Source of the DNA: Eumeta japonica
Lineage: Eukaryota; Arthropoda; Insecta; Lepidoptera; Psychidae
Direction of reading: 5' to 3'
Length of the DNA: 64,000 nucleotides
Assembly: GCA_005406025.1 (NCBI GenBank)
Contig: BGZK01000212.1
Coordinates: 434,001-498,000 of the forward strand
Part shown: piece after piece, positions 1-12,516 of the stretch
Layout of the letters: every line of letters starts with the position of its first letter
Position numbering within the stretch: the stretch's first letter is position 1
Translations under genes and position numbers: made by a program
The notes under the pieces: generated by a model
Databases searched by the model: none
The model's input: the letters and a program-made list of their open reading frames with translations, nothing else
Told to the model about the DNA's origin: nothing

Positions 1-339
1 TCTTGCTTTTATTGTATTTTCTTTCGTCATAAAAGTCATACAATCTTTTCCTACTTTTATGTATTCCTACTGTTGCCTAATCACTATACGATAGTGTCTC
101 ATTTACTTTAGTAACTCTTGTTTCGAAAATGTTGTCCTATTGTTTTTTATTATATGAAATATTGAGTTATACAACTCACTGGAATTGTTACAGAATTGTT
201 ATTCTGGAATCCTCTACTGGATACAGTTCCTAAATTCTACCAATAATTTTTCCTTCACTGGAAGGCACTTTATAACTTTTTTTAGATTTCTTTTAACCGG
301 TATATAAAAAAAAAGTTGTTTAACCACTGTGATCTGATT

Positions 340-960
340 TTAAATTATTGGTAATATATATCTGAAGTGATTCAACATTTGTATAAATATTATCAATACA
401 TGTCTTTGAGACAGACGTAATTCGTGTAAGCTCCAAGAAAAATGTGTTGACAGATTGTAACACCCAAAGAATTCCAGAATTCTGCCGCCATGATTGGTGG
501 CATCTAATAAGTTCACATTAAATCTCCACATATTACAATATATATTTATTTTTATCACTTATCTTCCACCAGGCTCGACGGACAATCGATTCAAACAGTT
601 CATAAGAAGAAATAAGGAGCCTGAATACGCTCATCACAATAAGCCGCTCGAGTTCCACACAAGCTATCTCCACAGCCCGCTCAGCAGAGAAGTCCAAATT
701 ATCACTTCTTTTCTTGAATTTTAGATTATTACGGGTAACAATTAAGAAACCGCCATGTAATGAATTCTCTCTGCTGAAGGAGCTTGCAACCTGGTGATTA
801 TGAAAACCAAAGAGAAGCTGACCTTTCCTGTGCCAATGTCCTGTATCAATATTGGCACTGTTCATGAATAGCTCGACCTCCAGCTTCTAATTTTTTATGC
901 CCTAAATATTCAGATGCACCAGGTGAAGAATACAATTATTTAATTTATTATTATTTCTAA
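340..960 (-). pseudogene. ORF2 apurinic-type endonuclease domain of the CR1-like element
   Basis: Read from right to left, the minus strand gives an EEP-type endonuclease in at least three frames. One frame (865-533) reads HNHQVASSFSRENSLHGGF and later VEIACVELERLIVMSV, which matches the usual SSFSR..HGG and ELACVE..IVVCVYRP strings of lepidopteran non-LTR endonucleases. The next frame (558-340) gives FNVNLLDATN, the counterpart of the GDFN catalytic-loop motif, although the GD is already lost. A third frame gives LELTRITSVSKTCIDNIYTN, the conserved PTRI..TCIDNI segment, followed by KSDH, which holds the catalytic SDH histidine. The frameshifts near 545 and 450 mean no functional enzyme. The function, nicking target DNA for target-primed reverse transcription, is inferred from the family. 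Confidence 0.75.
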
Positions 961-1349
961 TTATTACATTATGGCGAAATTAATGCAATAGTACTTTATT
1001 AGATAATGTACTACAGCTACTCTGCCTTCTTGACAATTAATGTATTAAAATTTAGGTGGAAGGAATCTGCAAATTCCCTTTTGGCAAGAAAACTCTGTTT
1101 ATTTTGGATTACTAAGTTAGGGTTTCTCTCTGTCGAAGCAATCCGATTAAATACTTAATACTCCACACTCTAACAGAGCCTCCATATCCAATCAAGCCGC
1201 CGTAACTCTTATAACTAAACTCTGTTATATTTAATAATATAACAGAAGCAATATCATAGGCTAACAACTTAGCTAAATGTCATTTGAAATATTTGGATAG
1301 GAACATCCAATCTTTAGTCAGAAAAAAATAAATTTAAATGCATTTGTAT

Positions 1350-1352
<3 letters not shown>

Positions 1353-1402
<50 letters not shown>
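1353..1402. repeat. (AT)n microsatellite
   Basis: About 50 bases of pure AT dinucleotide repeat inside the retrotransposon remnant. It is likely length-polymorphic and prone to assembly error. Confidence 0.97.
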
Positions 1403-1405
<3 letters not shown>

Positions 1406-1461
1406 CATTACTATGACGCCATGTCATATTGTATAATAATCTATTTATGTTATAGATTTCT

Positions 1462-1770
1462 TTATTTTACTTTTCCGACAAGTGATTTGAATAAAGAAAA
1501 GCGAATAAAATTATTTGTATTAAATCGATGAGACAATTCCAGGAGGCGGGATAAAGAGGCAATCAAATCTTTTCGTCGCACACCAAAATTATTCCCCACC
1601 AATGTCATAATTGTGGTGTTCTCGCTATGCTTATCTAATAAAATTTTATTTAAAATGTCACTGTATGAGGGTCCATGCATATAGATATTCAATACCCGGT
1701 GGCCCACCCAATTGCCCAACATGGGCCCCAATCCAACACCCAGATCGTCCGAATAGATTACAGTTCTCCC
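1462..1770 (-). pseudogene. ORF1 C-terminal SGNH-hydrolase-like (esterase) domain
   Basis: The minus frame ending at 1462 reads VIYSDDLGVGLGPMLGNW, then HGPSYSDILNKIL, then TTIMTLVGNNFGVRRKDLI. The three pieces fit SGNH blocks: a nucleophile region (here SDD instead of GDS), a small-residue loop GPSYSDI, and block III with GNN. Lepidopteran CR1-like ORF1 proteins, as I remember them, carry the same MVGN..VKRKDLI string. The nearest upstream Met is at 1731 but the reading continues upstream of it, so no start is assigned. The frame closes by stop at 1462 without an obvious DxxH block, so the domain is truncated or shifted there. It lies downstream of the coiled-coil ORF1 segment on the same strand. 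Confidence 0.6.
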
Positions 1771-2186
1771 CCGATCCTCATCAGGCAGACCAGTATGGAG
1801 TGCAACACTCCCCTGGGCAGGTGTAAATTTTTTTTATTTTCATATTTATTATTCAGTTCTGGCCCGTAAATGGGACCGATGCAATCCACCCGATCACTGG
1901 ACACAGTGTCACAGACCAAATCAATATGATACAAATTTGATTCTGAATTGAAGTTGTACGATTCGAATTGTACAGCTATTTCTCACAAATTATTTTGCAA
2001 ATATTTTAATTGGTTCTGCAGATTCCGACACTCAAAATTTCTACGAGCAACTACAGCCTCGTATACTTTTATTTTACAAAGTGATTCGGTATTTTATTCT
2101 TTAAAATTGAATTTTCTATAGTTACGATTTACTTGTTTTATCATTTTTTGTGATTTTCTAATAATTTTATTTATATAAAAATGTTT

Positions 2187-2665
2187 CTATTTTTTTACCT
2201 CACTATAATTTAAATTCAAACAGGGATTCGGCATGTGAGACCGTGCCGTACCATTCAGTATTGAATCGCACAACTGAACTGTCTCGTCCACTTTATACAT
2301 GTCCATTTCGTGTTGCAATCTATCCGTTTGCATTGTATTGCTGTGTAATTCTGTCTGAAGTGATTGGATTTTCAGAAGGAAGTGCTCGTAATGCTCCCGA
2401 CAGTCGTTCATTTCATTGACCAATATTTGAAAGCGATCGCGCTGATCTGTGAGATCAGTACACTTGATATCTAATTCGGCTAATTCGCCTTTCAATTTGA
2501 TATTTAAAAATGTATTTTAAAAATGTATTATAACTGATTTTATCTCTATTTTGTGGTCATCACGTTCGCTCACAAGACTGTCACATAATTCTTTGGATGC
2601 CTTAAGTTCTAGTAAGATTGTTTTAATTTTTGCTCCAAATCACGAATAGTCGGTCTGCGGCTCAT
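2187..2665 (-). pseudogene. ORF1 N-terminal coiled-coil region of the CR1-like element
   Basis: An ATG at 2665-2663 opens MSRRPTIRDLEQKLK. After a one-base frame change near 2620 the reading goes on as LLELKASKELCDSLVSERDD, and after a second break near 2510 as ELDIKCTDLTDQRDRFQ and HYEHFLLKIQSLQTELHS down to 2187. The heptad-like spacing of L/I and the high charge mark a coiled coil, which in this class of ORF1 drives trimerisation and RNA binding. The LTDQRDR string is one I associate with lepidopteran retrotransposon ORF1 proteins. No C2H2 or CCHC knuckle is visible. The two frameshifts make it a pseudogene. Confidence 0.6.
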
Positions 2666-3211
2666 GATGTATGAAAACGAAAAAACAGCCGAATCCAAAA
2701 AAAATTTGTAGTTTGTTATACAATTAACGCTAAAAAAAAAAAAAACGTAAAGTGATATGGAGATCGAACCTACGATATGCACTGCCGCGAGGTCATGTAC
2801 TGTAAATCAAACCAAACACACGACAAAGATATACGCTAAAATTAATATTGGGTAATAATCTTGAATAAAGTGTTATTTAAGAAATATCCATATGTTCTAT
2901 TTACAATAAATTAAATAGAAAATCACAACACTTAAGATTCAATAATTAACATTTATTAAATAAATATTGTAAATAGTTTTTTTTAGGTACCTCGTAAAAA
3001 CAACATAAAGTTTGACGAAATTAACAATGATAAACCTAATTGTTATTATAGAATGAAGTATAAATCGATTAAAACATTAATATGCGCACGAAAATGAGAT
3101 ATTTAAATTAATGACAAAAGAAAATTAAGACTAAATGAATTATTTACAGTAATTCTAGTAAGTCGTGAGATAAGCATGTACGTCACTCGCGACAGCGCAC
3201 GAAGAAGTCAC
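2666..3211. other. AT-rich spacer
   Basis: No gene seen. A B-box-like word on the minus strand (GGTTCGATCTCC, near 2760) hints at a lost tRNA-derived SINE, but no properly spaced A box is present. Confidence 0.5.
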
Positions 3212-3608
3212 AGGGTAGATTGGTGCCGATTTATGATAGAGAAATTCGACGGAGGTGAGAAGAAAAAACGTTAACGATATACTTACGAATGACGAAACAT
3301 GGCTATACAACTGCGATCCTAAAACAAAGCGTGAATCGACCGTATTGTACTTTAAAGAAGAAAAAACACCAACAAACTATCACCGTGCGCGTAACACGCA
3401 GAAACAAGTGGTCACCACCTTTTTTGTCGTACCCATCATACTGTTATTTTGATACTAGATGATCAAAAAGCAATCAATTCTGAGTGGTATGTGACTTTAC
3501 GCCCCAGCAATATTATTAGATTGGTGTGACAAGCGACCGAAGTCACGACGCCAGCTCCTTCTTTGACACCACGACAACGCCGCGCCGCACGCGTCCGCCA
3601 GAGCATTT
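3212..3608 (+). pseudogene. mariner (Tc1/mariner, DD34D) transposase remnant 1
   Basis: The plus strand reads RVDWCRFMIEKFDGG, then after a frameshift near 3255 NDILTNDETWLYNCDPKTKR and KQVVTTFF, then after a second shift near 3440 LDDQKAINSEWYVTLRPSNI, then back in the first frame WCDKRPKSRRQLLL, a TGA stop, and HHDNAAPHASARAF. These are the successive mariner blocks: the RVxWC motif, the first catalytic Asp in (T/G)DETW, the EWYV block, and the second catalytic Asp in HHDN. Only about 130 of the usual 345 codons remain. Neither the helix-turn-helix N-terminus nor the third Asp is seen, and no terminal inverted repeats were found. It is a dead remnant of an older mariner than the copy at 58.5 kb. 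Confidence 0.88.
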
Positions 3609-3611
3609 TAA

Positions 3612-5754
3612 TTTTTTATTCCAAAAAAATTGCAGTTTAGCTGTGTTGTGAATAAGGCCGTATATTTTACGTAAATACGTATGTATACATAATGGATAAT
3701 ATTTTGTTAAAGATTATATGTATAATTATTTTACAGTACTAAGAAATCTTTCGGATTTCGTATAGTTATAAACGCAGTAGTGAAACGTGCACTAGCTGCT
3801 GCTAAATATATCTTTAACAATCGGTATTCGCAAATAATAGATGTCTATAGAGTACAGAGTTTATATAGAAGGTATTACATGTTGCATTTACATAGCCACG
3901 GTCGTCCTAATCGGTGTATTGGCGCCATCGTTCATTGTTCGGACGCCTTCATTATTTTACATCCCCGGCAGTTATGTAAAATTTTATGGTAACCTTGGAT
4001 TTTTTTGAGAAGCCCTTTCCAAACGTATACGATCCTTATATTTTTATTTGACTTTTTAATGATTATAAGCCGACATTACATTATTTTAATTTTCACTTTA
4101 ACCCTATTTATATTTTCTATATATATTACTCACTTTTTATATACGCAATTATTAGATTTTGACCAGAGTTAATGATTAAAACTCAAACGAAAATCATAGC
4201 TTCTCCGAATCAAAATTTATACTAAAAAGAAATTTTGTGACGTAACGAAACGACCTCAAAATATAAGCTTTTTCCCCTCCGTTACGGCAATGCTTTCCAC
4301 AAGTCTACACTAAACGTAACTAATTCTTTGATTCTTTCGCTATCGAATAGTTCAATTAAATTTTGGATACACTATCCCCCGATTTGGTTATCATCAGTTT
4401 TCTGAATTGCTTCCTACTATGGAAGCAAATTTAGACTTGATACCATACGATTTTGTTCTTGTTTCCAAAAATTGAAATCCCATTGAAAAAAAAAATGAAA
4501 GGCAAGAGATTTAAGAGTAAGTTGCACAGGCTCTCTATTAGAAATTTCTGAGGTATCTGCAAAAAAAATGATCAGAGGTATTTTTCAAGTGATTTAAACG
4601 CACGGAAAAGTGTATACATGCTCAGGGTGAATACTTTGAAAAGATAGATGTTAGTAATAAATATGATAATTTATGAGTATATCCTTTTTTTTTGTCATAT
4701 TCCTTGTACCTTCAGAAGTGAAATCCGAATAACGCTACATCACTTTATCGTATTAATGGAGTGAATTTAATTACTAATTGGTTACATTGGTTCATATCCT
4801 TTTCAGCCTACGGCGGTCTACTACTACCGACGTGCCCCATTTAGTCTTTATGTTTTATGTATAAATTGTTGATAGCTCCTGTAAGCACATTTTAATAGAT
4901 GTCATAATTATTTGTGTAACTTTGGGATTAAGATTTTAGGCTTTCAATCTTAGGCACTGTCGTATGTTATATCTAATACGTTTAAAGATAATCTAAAAAC
5001 GGAACTTCTATACCTCTATAAATATATAGGATGAAATTTTTCAACTGGCAATGTTTATTGACGTGAATTTTAATAAAGAAATTTGGCTTCGTACTTGAAA
5101 AGAGGACCGGATAATAAAAAGGAATATGAATATGCAATGACTACATATTTCCCTGAGGATTATTATGTTGAAATGTAATCTGGTTGCTAATACAATTTTT
5201 GTTGGATGAATATAATTTATATAGAGCACATCGACAACAGGAAGTGAAAAATAAAATGTTAATAAATATTATCATCAAATACCTTACCCCATAAATTACT
5301 AATTTTAATAATATTATTAAAATAATAATTATTATAATATTTATTACTAAATAAATGTCAATTATTCGATTACTATAAGGTGTATAATTGTGTAAGATTT
5401 CTTACACAATTTTTCTTCTAGTTTTTAGCGACATTTTTCTAATTAAAATTAAAAAATGTCATTAGAAAAGTTAAAAATAATTGTTTGTGTTTATTAGCAT
5501 TATATGTTCATCACTAATTCACATTTTTTTTGACGCCGTAAATTTCTCAGCTGTCTAAATATATGACAATATTAAATAGATAAATTATCTAAATGTACCA
5601 GCTTATAAAATTTGTACAATAATATGAATTTCTCATCAGCAATCTAATTTCAGAATTTGAAAAATGGAATCAAAATAATAGTGTATTCTAGAACAGAAAT
5701 ATCTAATAATACCTTCCACCGACGTTGCCGCCCGCGCGTTGACACAGAATGAAT
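3612..5754. other. AT-rich intergenic stretch without a recognised gene
   Basis: No coding potential is supported. Small hairpins occur near 5386-5411 (TGTGTAAGA...TCTTACACA) and just downstream. The word GTTACGGCAATG near 4281 resembles other lepidopteran interspersed repeats but could not be delimited. Confidence 0.5.
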
Positions 5755-6112
5755 TCCTTCATCTTGTATATCGACCGATTACGATCTGATCGTTATTCTG
5801 ATTTTGGCTCTAATCCCGGTCCTGCTCTCGATGTCCATTTGCCAATTCGGGACCGCAATCAAAATCGATTGCGGTCGAATCGCTTTCGATGGCAAACCCA
5901 TTCTCGATCTAAGTGGATTACGATGCTAGTCCCGCTCTGAATTCTGGTCTCGGTGCTGTTCTTTATTCCGTTTCTGCCATGCCCTTAAATCTAACTTTAA
6001 GCTCACACTCGATTCTGACCTTGGTTCCGCTCACGATTTCAATCTCCCCGGTCTCGACTTTCGATTCTTGTTTGCAATTTCAATTCCGCTACCGGTCACG
6101 GTTCTGATTTGG
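5755..6112. repeat. degenerate TC-rich minisatellite, GATTCCGGTCTCG-like
   Basis: Degenerate short words related to CGATTCCGGTCTCGA recur every 6-12 bases (TCGACCGATTACGATC, GGTCTCGGTGCTG, CCGGTCTCGACTTTCGATTC). The opposite strand reads as GAAACCGGGATCG words, the same family as at 28.55, 33.2 and 33.57 kb. Open frames here are by-products of the missing stop codons in the repeat. Confidence 0.75.
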
Positions 6113-8451
6113 ACGGGACAAATTCTAGTAGCAAAATAAAATTGAAGCTATATTGTTCACAGATAGTGAAGCTTTCTAAGAATTGGAAGGATTTTAATAA
6201 CCTGCAATAATGCAAATATGCAGATGACACCAAAGCAAAATCTTAATAGTCTATTTTACTCAAGAAGCTTCATGTTTATTAAGAATTTTTTAGGATCGTT
6301 AGTAATTTTGTTTAATACTACGAATACGCAGACAAAATTACTTATAGTTATGAAACGCAATAAGGCCCAAGCGTGAAATTTCACTGCGCATTGCAATAGG
6401 TGTGTAGCGCGCCCGCGCCGCGTCGCGATTTTATCCTGACATGACGTACTAAAATGGCTACTACATACCTTAGGTAATTTATCGTAAACAAATGCTTACA
6501 AAAATGTAGCCAGATATCGTTTTACATACTAAAAATCGATTAGTATGATTCCATGTAAATAGGACCAATGGTTATTAAGCTATTGATATCTCAAGTAAAC
6601 GACAGGCAGACGGACGTAGGGACGTTGTGTTTTGTAATATCGAGAAAAAAAGGAAGCAAAAATATTACATCTGAATTCTCAACGTGACAGGAGAGGAATA
6701 AACATTTCTAATTACTAAAAGTTATAATTTTCGCTTAATTTTCCTATTCTGTGCCTTTTGTCGACAATTGGACATGATCTCCTAAAGATTTTTTTAATTT
6801 TGAGTTTTTTAGACTGGTGTTTTCTGATATTTATTCGACCGAATCAGTTTACAGATAATATATGAGATCACTTTATATGTATATAAAATATCTGCGGTGG
6901 AAATAATATTTTTTTTTTTTAATTAAAACTAGAAATTAGATGGCGAACTCGAGATAGCGCCACTGTCAACTGAGACATGTTAATGTTTAACCTACACCGG
7001 TGCGTATTTATTACATCCAGTAAATATTCTATAATAAGAAAACGCATTATAAATAAATATTATAGTAGTAGTAAATAAATATTACAAAACGTTGTAAATA
7101 AATATTAATTTGTGTATATGTAGGAACAAGGGTTGACGGTAAGTACTTCTTGAATATAATCGTACTTTATTTAACATCATTCAAACAATGCGATTGCACG
7201 CTGAAATTTTATTATTAGTAAGTACTGTCTTCAACTTTTTCCAGTCGTTGTGTGGCTGTCATTTTAAATCATTTTAAGGGTCTCTTCCATCACCGTCCTT
7301 TTAAACTCACAGTTAACTAAAAGTCTCGTTTTGAATAAATTTTGACTTCGACATCTTCCTATTAAAGAGTTTTAACAGTTTTTTTTATTTCCCCTACATA
7401 CATTAATGTGTAAATAATCTGATATAAAATTTTACGTGAAAAAAATAGACACAATAAATCAACTTCGAAATTTTATCACAACTTGCCTATTTTTTATCAA
7501 TATAAAAAATAACTTTTTGTGGTTTAAAAAATATTTTTTTAAACCACAGTGTTTTATTGAATCTCTAATAAGATTTCATATCTACTACTGATGTCGAATA
7601 ACAATCGGTATTACAGTTAAAAAATTTTTTGAAACAGCAGTTTGTCAGCAGTTCTCATTGACTTTTATATGAACTTATGTCCATTATTTTTTTTTAATTC
7701 GCTCTGAATTAGTATTTAAAAGATAGTAAAAAATAAAAACTATGCCGACGACCGACTGGCATTAAAAATCAAAAACATTTCATCGCCAATAAAACCATTA
7801 TGAATGAAATGAAAGAAAGGATCAACTAAATATTTTGGAACATTATTTCGATAACCTTATTGAACATAAATGATTTGACGTCAAACTTTTTTTCACTGTT
7901 TTTTCACAATAAAGTGGCAATCAATATAACTTGTGACGCAACTTCACAATAATGTTTTAATTGACTTATCCATTAATCTATACCGACATTGATTTCCAAT
8001 GATCTAACACTACGTCCTGTTCAAGGAAACATTTTAACGTCATAGGACTTACAGTTTCAAAGCCATTCATCATCCTGCGCAAACTACGGTATTAGCTCCA
8101 AGCGACTAGCGCTCTGGGAAAATCAGACACCTTTCAGCAAGGAACAAAAAATGTTCCCGGGAAGCGCTTGGAAATGCCTTCAGAGATTTTGTTGAATTCT
8201 GTGATCATGAGTCTTTTCACAAAAATACCGACGTGTATGAACAATTTGAGTAAATTTGAAGAAATGTAATACATACAGTATGAAATAAATGTTTTATATT
8301 TATAATACAGTACGGAAATTTTTACTTCAACCTTTAACATTATTCAACTGATGTCTTTTCAATTTCAATTATATTCAAAATTGTTGAAACAAATTGATTT
8401 GAGAACTATCAGATTAGCGTTGTCATAGTAATCCAAGATCTCAGTACAATT
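6113..8451. other. AT-rich intergenic stretch
   Basis: No gene recognised. A perfect 14-bp-arm hairpin sits at 7518-7531/7535-7548 (TGTGGTTTAAAAAA). A short GC patch is near 6400-6430. Confidence 0.5.
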
Positions 8452-9192
8452 AGACACAACCTATTTTTAAATATATAAAACCTTAAGTTCTGAGTAGTGT
8501 CTCATGTACTCAAAACACTTGCGTATTTACAGAGTTGTCTTTGACGAATTTACAAGTAGGTAGAGAAAGGTGAATAAAAATGTCATTTTCTTTACTTAAA
8601 TTAGTATTCCTGATTTTTTATATATGTTTCGTAAAATAACACCCTAACTAGTACTCAGTATCGCCAGAGACTTTCCGCTGACCCAAAACTTTTGACAGAC
8701 GCTTTAAAAAGCAGAAAAAAATTAATTAAATTCACTTATGTTAACATACCTTGATTTTTATTCATGTTTCACAAAATATCACAGCTGAATATTTTTACGT
8801 ATGGGGGATGTTTGGTTTATACAATTTGTCGGGCTAATAAACCATAATTATGTAATAATTGTTTCAATAACATAAATAAAAATCAAGCATATTAATATAT
8901 AATGAAGTTCAATAATTTTTTTCTTTGCTTTAAAGCGTCTGGCAAAAGTTGTGGTTAGCAGAAAGTGTCTGGCGACACTGAATACTGCTTCAAAGTGATA
9001 TTTTACCAAACATATATAAAAATCAGGCACGCTAACTTAAGTAAATTAATTGTAATTTTGACTCAACTTTCTCAACTGGTACCCATAGATTCGTCACAGA
9101 CTCTACTCTGTAAATACGCAAGCGTTCTTAGTACTTTAAACACTATTCAGAATGTAAGATTTCATATATTTAAAAATAGGTTATGTTTAATG
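8452..9192. repeat. long imperfect inverted repeat (foldback), about 320-bp arms
   Basis: The reverse complement of 8872-9192 aligns along its length with 8452-8770. Matching words include CCTATTTTTAAATATAT, CTTGCGTATTTACAGAGT, TACTTAA(A/G)TTAG, CCTGATTTTTATATATGTTT, GACGCTTTAAA and CTTGATTTTTATT(C/T)ATGTT. About 100 bp of loop separate the arms. The divergence suggests an old insertion. It could be a foldback/MITE-type element or a local inverted duplication; no terminase or transposase is encoded. If transcribed it would form a long hairpin RNA. Confidence 0.85.
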
Positions 9193-10983
9193 CCACCGGA
9201 ACCTTAATCTGTAGTTAGTACTTAAAACAAATATATTCCTTACAGAAGGAAAAGACACAACAATTATGAACATAAAAATAAAATGATGTTGTGTTTATAA
9301 AAATAATGAATAAAGATGTTTACCTTTTTCCTATTATGTATATTTATATGTAGTAGGTTAAGATGGAAAATTTCGACTCAAAGCTTTTCGCAAAAGAAAT
9401 TCACACTCAAGGAGATTCTATAGTAATTATTTTGTAAACATTGGTTACAAGGAACTCAACTATTAAGCAAGTAAATCTCAATTTCAGTTGAGTTTTCACT
9501 AAACTTAAATCGATATTCACTTCCTTGTGTCTTTTTATACCATTTTCTATCTGCAGATGAAAATGTGACATAAAACTACATATTGTTGCATCACATCCTT
9601 ATCAGACCACTGCAACATCGTAATACCCTTTTAATGTATAACATATTTTAATATATACTATATTAATATATAATATAATAAATTATGATCTTTTATTTCA
9701 AATTAAGTTTTGAACCCTTCACTCTCTACCCGCAACCTGGCGCGGTGCGGGTTTGTAGCCCCTAAAGATCTAACTTAATGTTAATATTGATGTCACTGTA
9801 TTGGAGACAGCGACTGATTCTAGTGCTGTCCAAGACACGAAACGTACGATGAACGTTATTGGCATATATCAAGACTCGTTGATCTTTATTATTACTTTAT
9901 TAGCACGTCAAATACGGTACATAATATTTTCGATATGCGATGTAATTATTCTTCCAATACATTATAACCAAACTATCTTTGTAAACTTGTGAAGTTTTAC
10001 AAGCTACAAATCTTATAATTTAAAAAGAACTCATTTTTCTATTGCACTTTTTCGAAATTTTGAATAAAGGTTCTCCAAAAATATAACTAGAAATACTGAA
10101 ATGCACAAAAGAAACGAATAAAATATCTTCCTAGTATTTTCAAATCCGGCAGTACAATATCAGCATTAAAAAAAACATATTTTCTAATACGAATAAAATA
10201 TTCAATTTTGATTCTGTAGAGCTAACTTTCTATGAAATATTTTGAGAAATTGAAAAAACGGCGTTCAGTTTAGCGACGGTTCTGATATGTTTATTTTATC
10301 ACTTGCCCATAACTAATTATTTCTGTCCAAAAAGTCAAACAACTCCTTGAAAACTTAGCAAGCTTGATACTGATCGCATAGCTTACGAAACTAAAGTTCT
10401 GCACCACACGGTACTGCAAACACTTTTTTACTAACTTAAAGTGAGAGAAAACATCGCGCTATGATTATTATTGTTTTGTTACGTTATTTCTCATTAGTTA
10501 CTGCAAATAGTCAACGTATTATTGTAATTATACACAGAGTGTATACTAAAAAGACATTCTTTGAATATATACTTACTATTTGGTAATGCTACATCCTTCT
10601 TGGTATTATCATGACCGTCCCTTAAGATCATGTCCAGATGATTTTAATAGAGTCATCAATATACATATCCGAACCGCAGCAATGGTCGATTAATAAACCC
10701 GATGTGTTTTACATTTAAATGGTCAGTTATAAAATGATTTAAATAATCTTCTTGAAATTAATCGTTCCATAAACTTGAAATAAGAGTTTTTTGGCCCAAA
10801 TGGAGAGCATTGTTTGTATGCAAATTAAAAATGAAATTTTTTGAAATTGACATTGAATCCAAAATCATAATAAGTACAACTTAGACATAAATCATAACAA
10901 TAATTTTAAAATTGTTTTATGTTAAAAAGTATAATCCCATCAAAAATGAAATATTTGTCGACTTCGAACATACATAAATTATT
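9193..10983. other. AT-rich intergenic stretch
   Basis: No gene, repeat family or island could be supported here apart from AT-simple sequence near 9650-9690. Confidence 0.5.
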
Positions 10984-11378
10984 GAAGTGAAACTTCTAAT
11001 GCAACTTCTAACAAGGTTGCGTTAAACGTTTAACGCTACCATGGAGGGAGTATGAAAGTACTGTTGCGTTATACGTTCAACGCTCCTGGGGAGGGGGAAT
11101 AGAAAGAGACAGAGCGAGAGTGAATGCGTGGCTCTCGAACGCATGCGCGTAGTATACCTGTTACAGGCCAGAGCGAGCGTTAGCAACAAGTAGCGTCCAA
11201 TATTCCAACGCAAGAGGGAGAGAGAAAGAAAGATACACAAAGATAGAAAGTAGGAGAGAGAAAGAGAGTGAGTCGGTAGATTTCGTCTCGCAATTGTTTT
11301 TCGCAATTGTAATGTGCGACGAAAAACGCAATTTCTACCCCTTGCTATTTTCATTTCTACATTACGAAGTTTCACTTC
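10984..11378. mobile_element. MITE-like element with GAAGTGAAACTTC ends
   Basis: The left end reads GAAGTGAAACTTCTAATG and the right end, reverse-complemented, GAAGTGAAACTTCGTAATG: terminal inverted repeats of about 18 bp enclosing 395 bp. The interior is purine-rich (GAGAGAAAGA tracts, 11205-11275) with no transposase, so the 125-codon minus frame is a low-complexity artefact. A third copy of the 13-base end motif occurs at 18394. A clear target-site duplication was not found. Confidence 0.65.
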
Positions 11379-12516
11379 TTCCGCACGGAGGGACTCCACG
11401 CACTATTTTTTTTTTTTAATTTTAATTCACGCCCTGCGAAACAGGTAGGTAACGATTTTTACTGCTATATATATGTGAGATAGCGTGAAATTTGATAACT
11501 TTTGATTTGTTATAAATTTATAATGTCAATTATATTATTAATTTAAAGGACTCCAAGTTCTAAACTAATTAGCTGAAAAGAAAACAAGTTAAGAAGTTAG
11601 CTGATTTGATGTCAATACAAATCAAGTGATGAATTAAAGATAAGCAAGAAGCCAACTTCAGGTTAAACACTTTTCTTTTCAATATAACGTTTTTAAAATA
11701 TGCACATGAATTTATGCTGCACATTCAGTCAATAAGCGACTCATTATTTTATATATTTAAGAAAAAATATAGGTATAATAAAAAAGAAACTTCTGAATAA
11801 CTAATTGGAACATTAGGATCTTCTTTTGAACTTTTGAAAATAAAATTAGATTTATTAGTTTTTTTTCCGTTATCGCCTTATAAATGTTTTGTAAAATTCT
11901 GTCTATGATTTGACTGCTGCCATTAATGCTGTCACTTCAGCCTTTGTTTATGATTCCTCTTCCAACAGTCTCACTCAACTTTTGATACCCTTTGTATTAC
12001 ATTCTCTTTGCGTAGTCCATAGCCTAAACTCATAAACTCTACTAAACAATCAGATTACGCTGCAAAGACATCTTGGAAACAATATTTTTCAAAATACCAA
12101 CGTACTTTTATCAATTTTTTTCATTCAACAAATTTTTAACGTCCTCTTTAATTCTTTTCAATCACGATGTTGTATGGATATTTTTGGTCCTTTTTCACCA
12201 TATTGTAGAAATTTTTTGGTGTGCTCAAAAATTATTGTATAATTTTCTGTCATAGTCATTTTTCGTCTTTTCTTCACAAATTCTTCAGCTCCTGCTTTGG
12301 TAATTGTTAAACTGATTCAACACATTTTTAAAATGAACAGTGTTGATAATAGTTCCATTATCTAGACAGTCCTACAAGCTAAGTTTTGACTTTTTTTTTC
12401 AATCAGATGAGTTTAAATTAGGTGCTTATTGAATTCATTCGACTTGTACAAATATAAAACACCCGACAAATGCAAATAGAACTCATAAGCTGAGGATTCC
12501 GTACAAAGTCAATTAT
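11379..12516. other. AT-rich intergenic stretch
   Basis: No gene recognised; a T-tract follows the MITE-like element at about 11406. Confidence 0.5.

Larger units (their letters stand above)
1..2665 (-). mobile_element. CR1-like non-LTR retrotransposon, decayed 5' half, running off the left edge
   Basis: Three blocks on the minus strand fall in the order expected of a CR1/L2-type element: a coiled-coil ORF1 start (2665-2187), an SGNH-esterase-like ORF1 part (about 1770-1462), then an ORF2 endonuclease (about 960-330). The endonuclease reading continues into linker-like sequence (KSDHSG near 330, SELYNSIFHIIKNN near 190-150), so the reverse transcriptase should lie beyond base 1. Every block carries frameshifts or stops, so the copy is dead. 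Coiled-coil plus esterase ORF1 proteins are known for CR1-type elements; assigning this copy to that clade is from motif memory. An (AT)n tract interrupts the ORF1/ORF2 junction. Confidence 0.75.

Noticed and set aside
2740..2800. Possible tRNA gene or SINE head on the minus strand
   Set aside because: Only a B-box-like word is present; the A-box candidate lies too close and no cloverleaf can be drawn.
11022..11399. 125-codon minus-strand frame rich in Ser/Leu
   Set aside because: It is the reading of GAGA-type low-complexity sequence inside a TIR-bounded MITE-like element.
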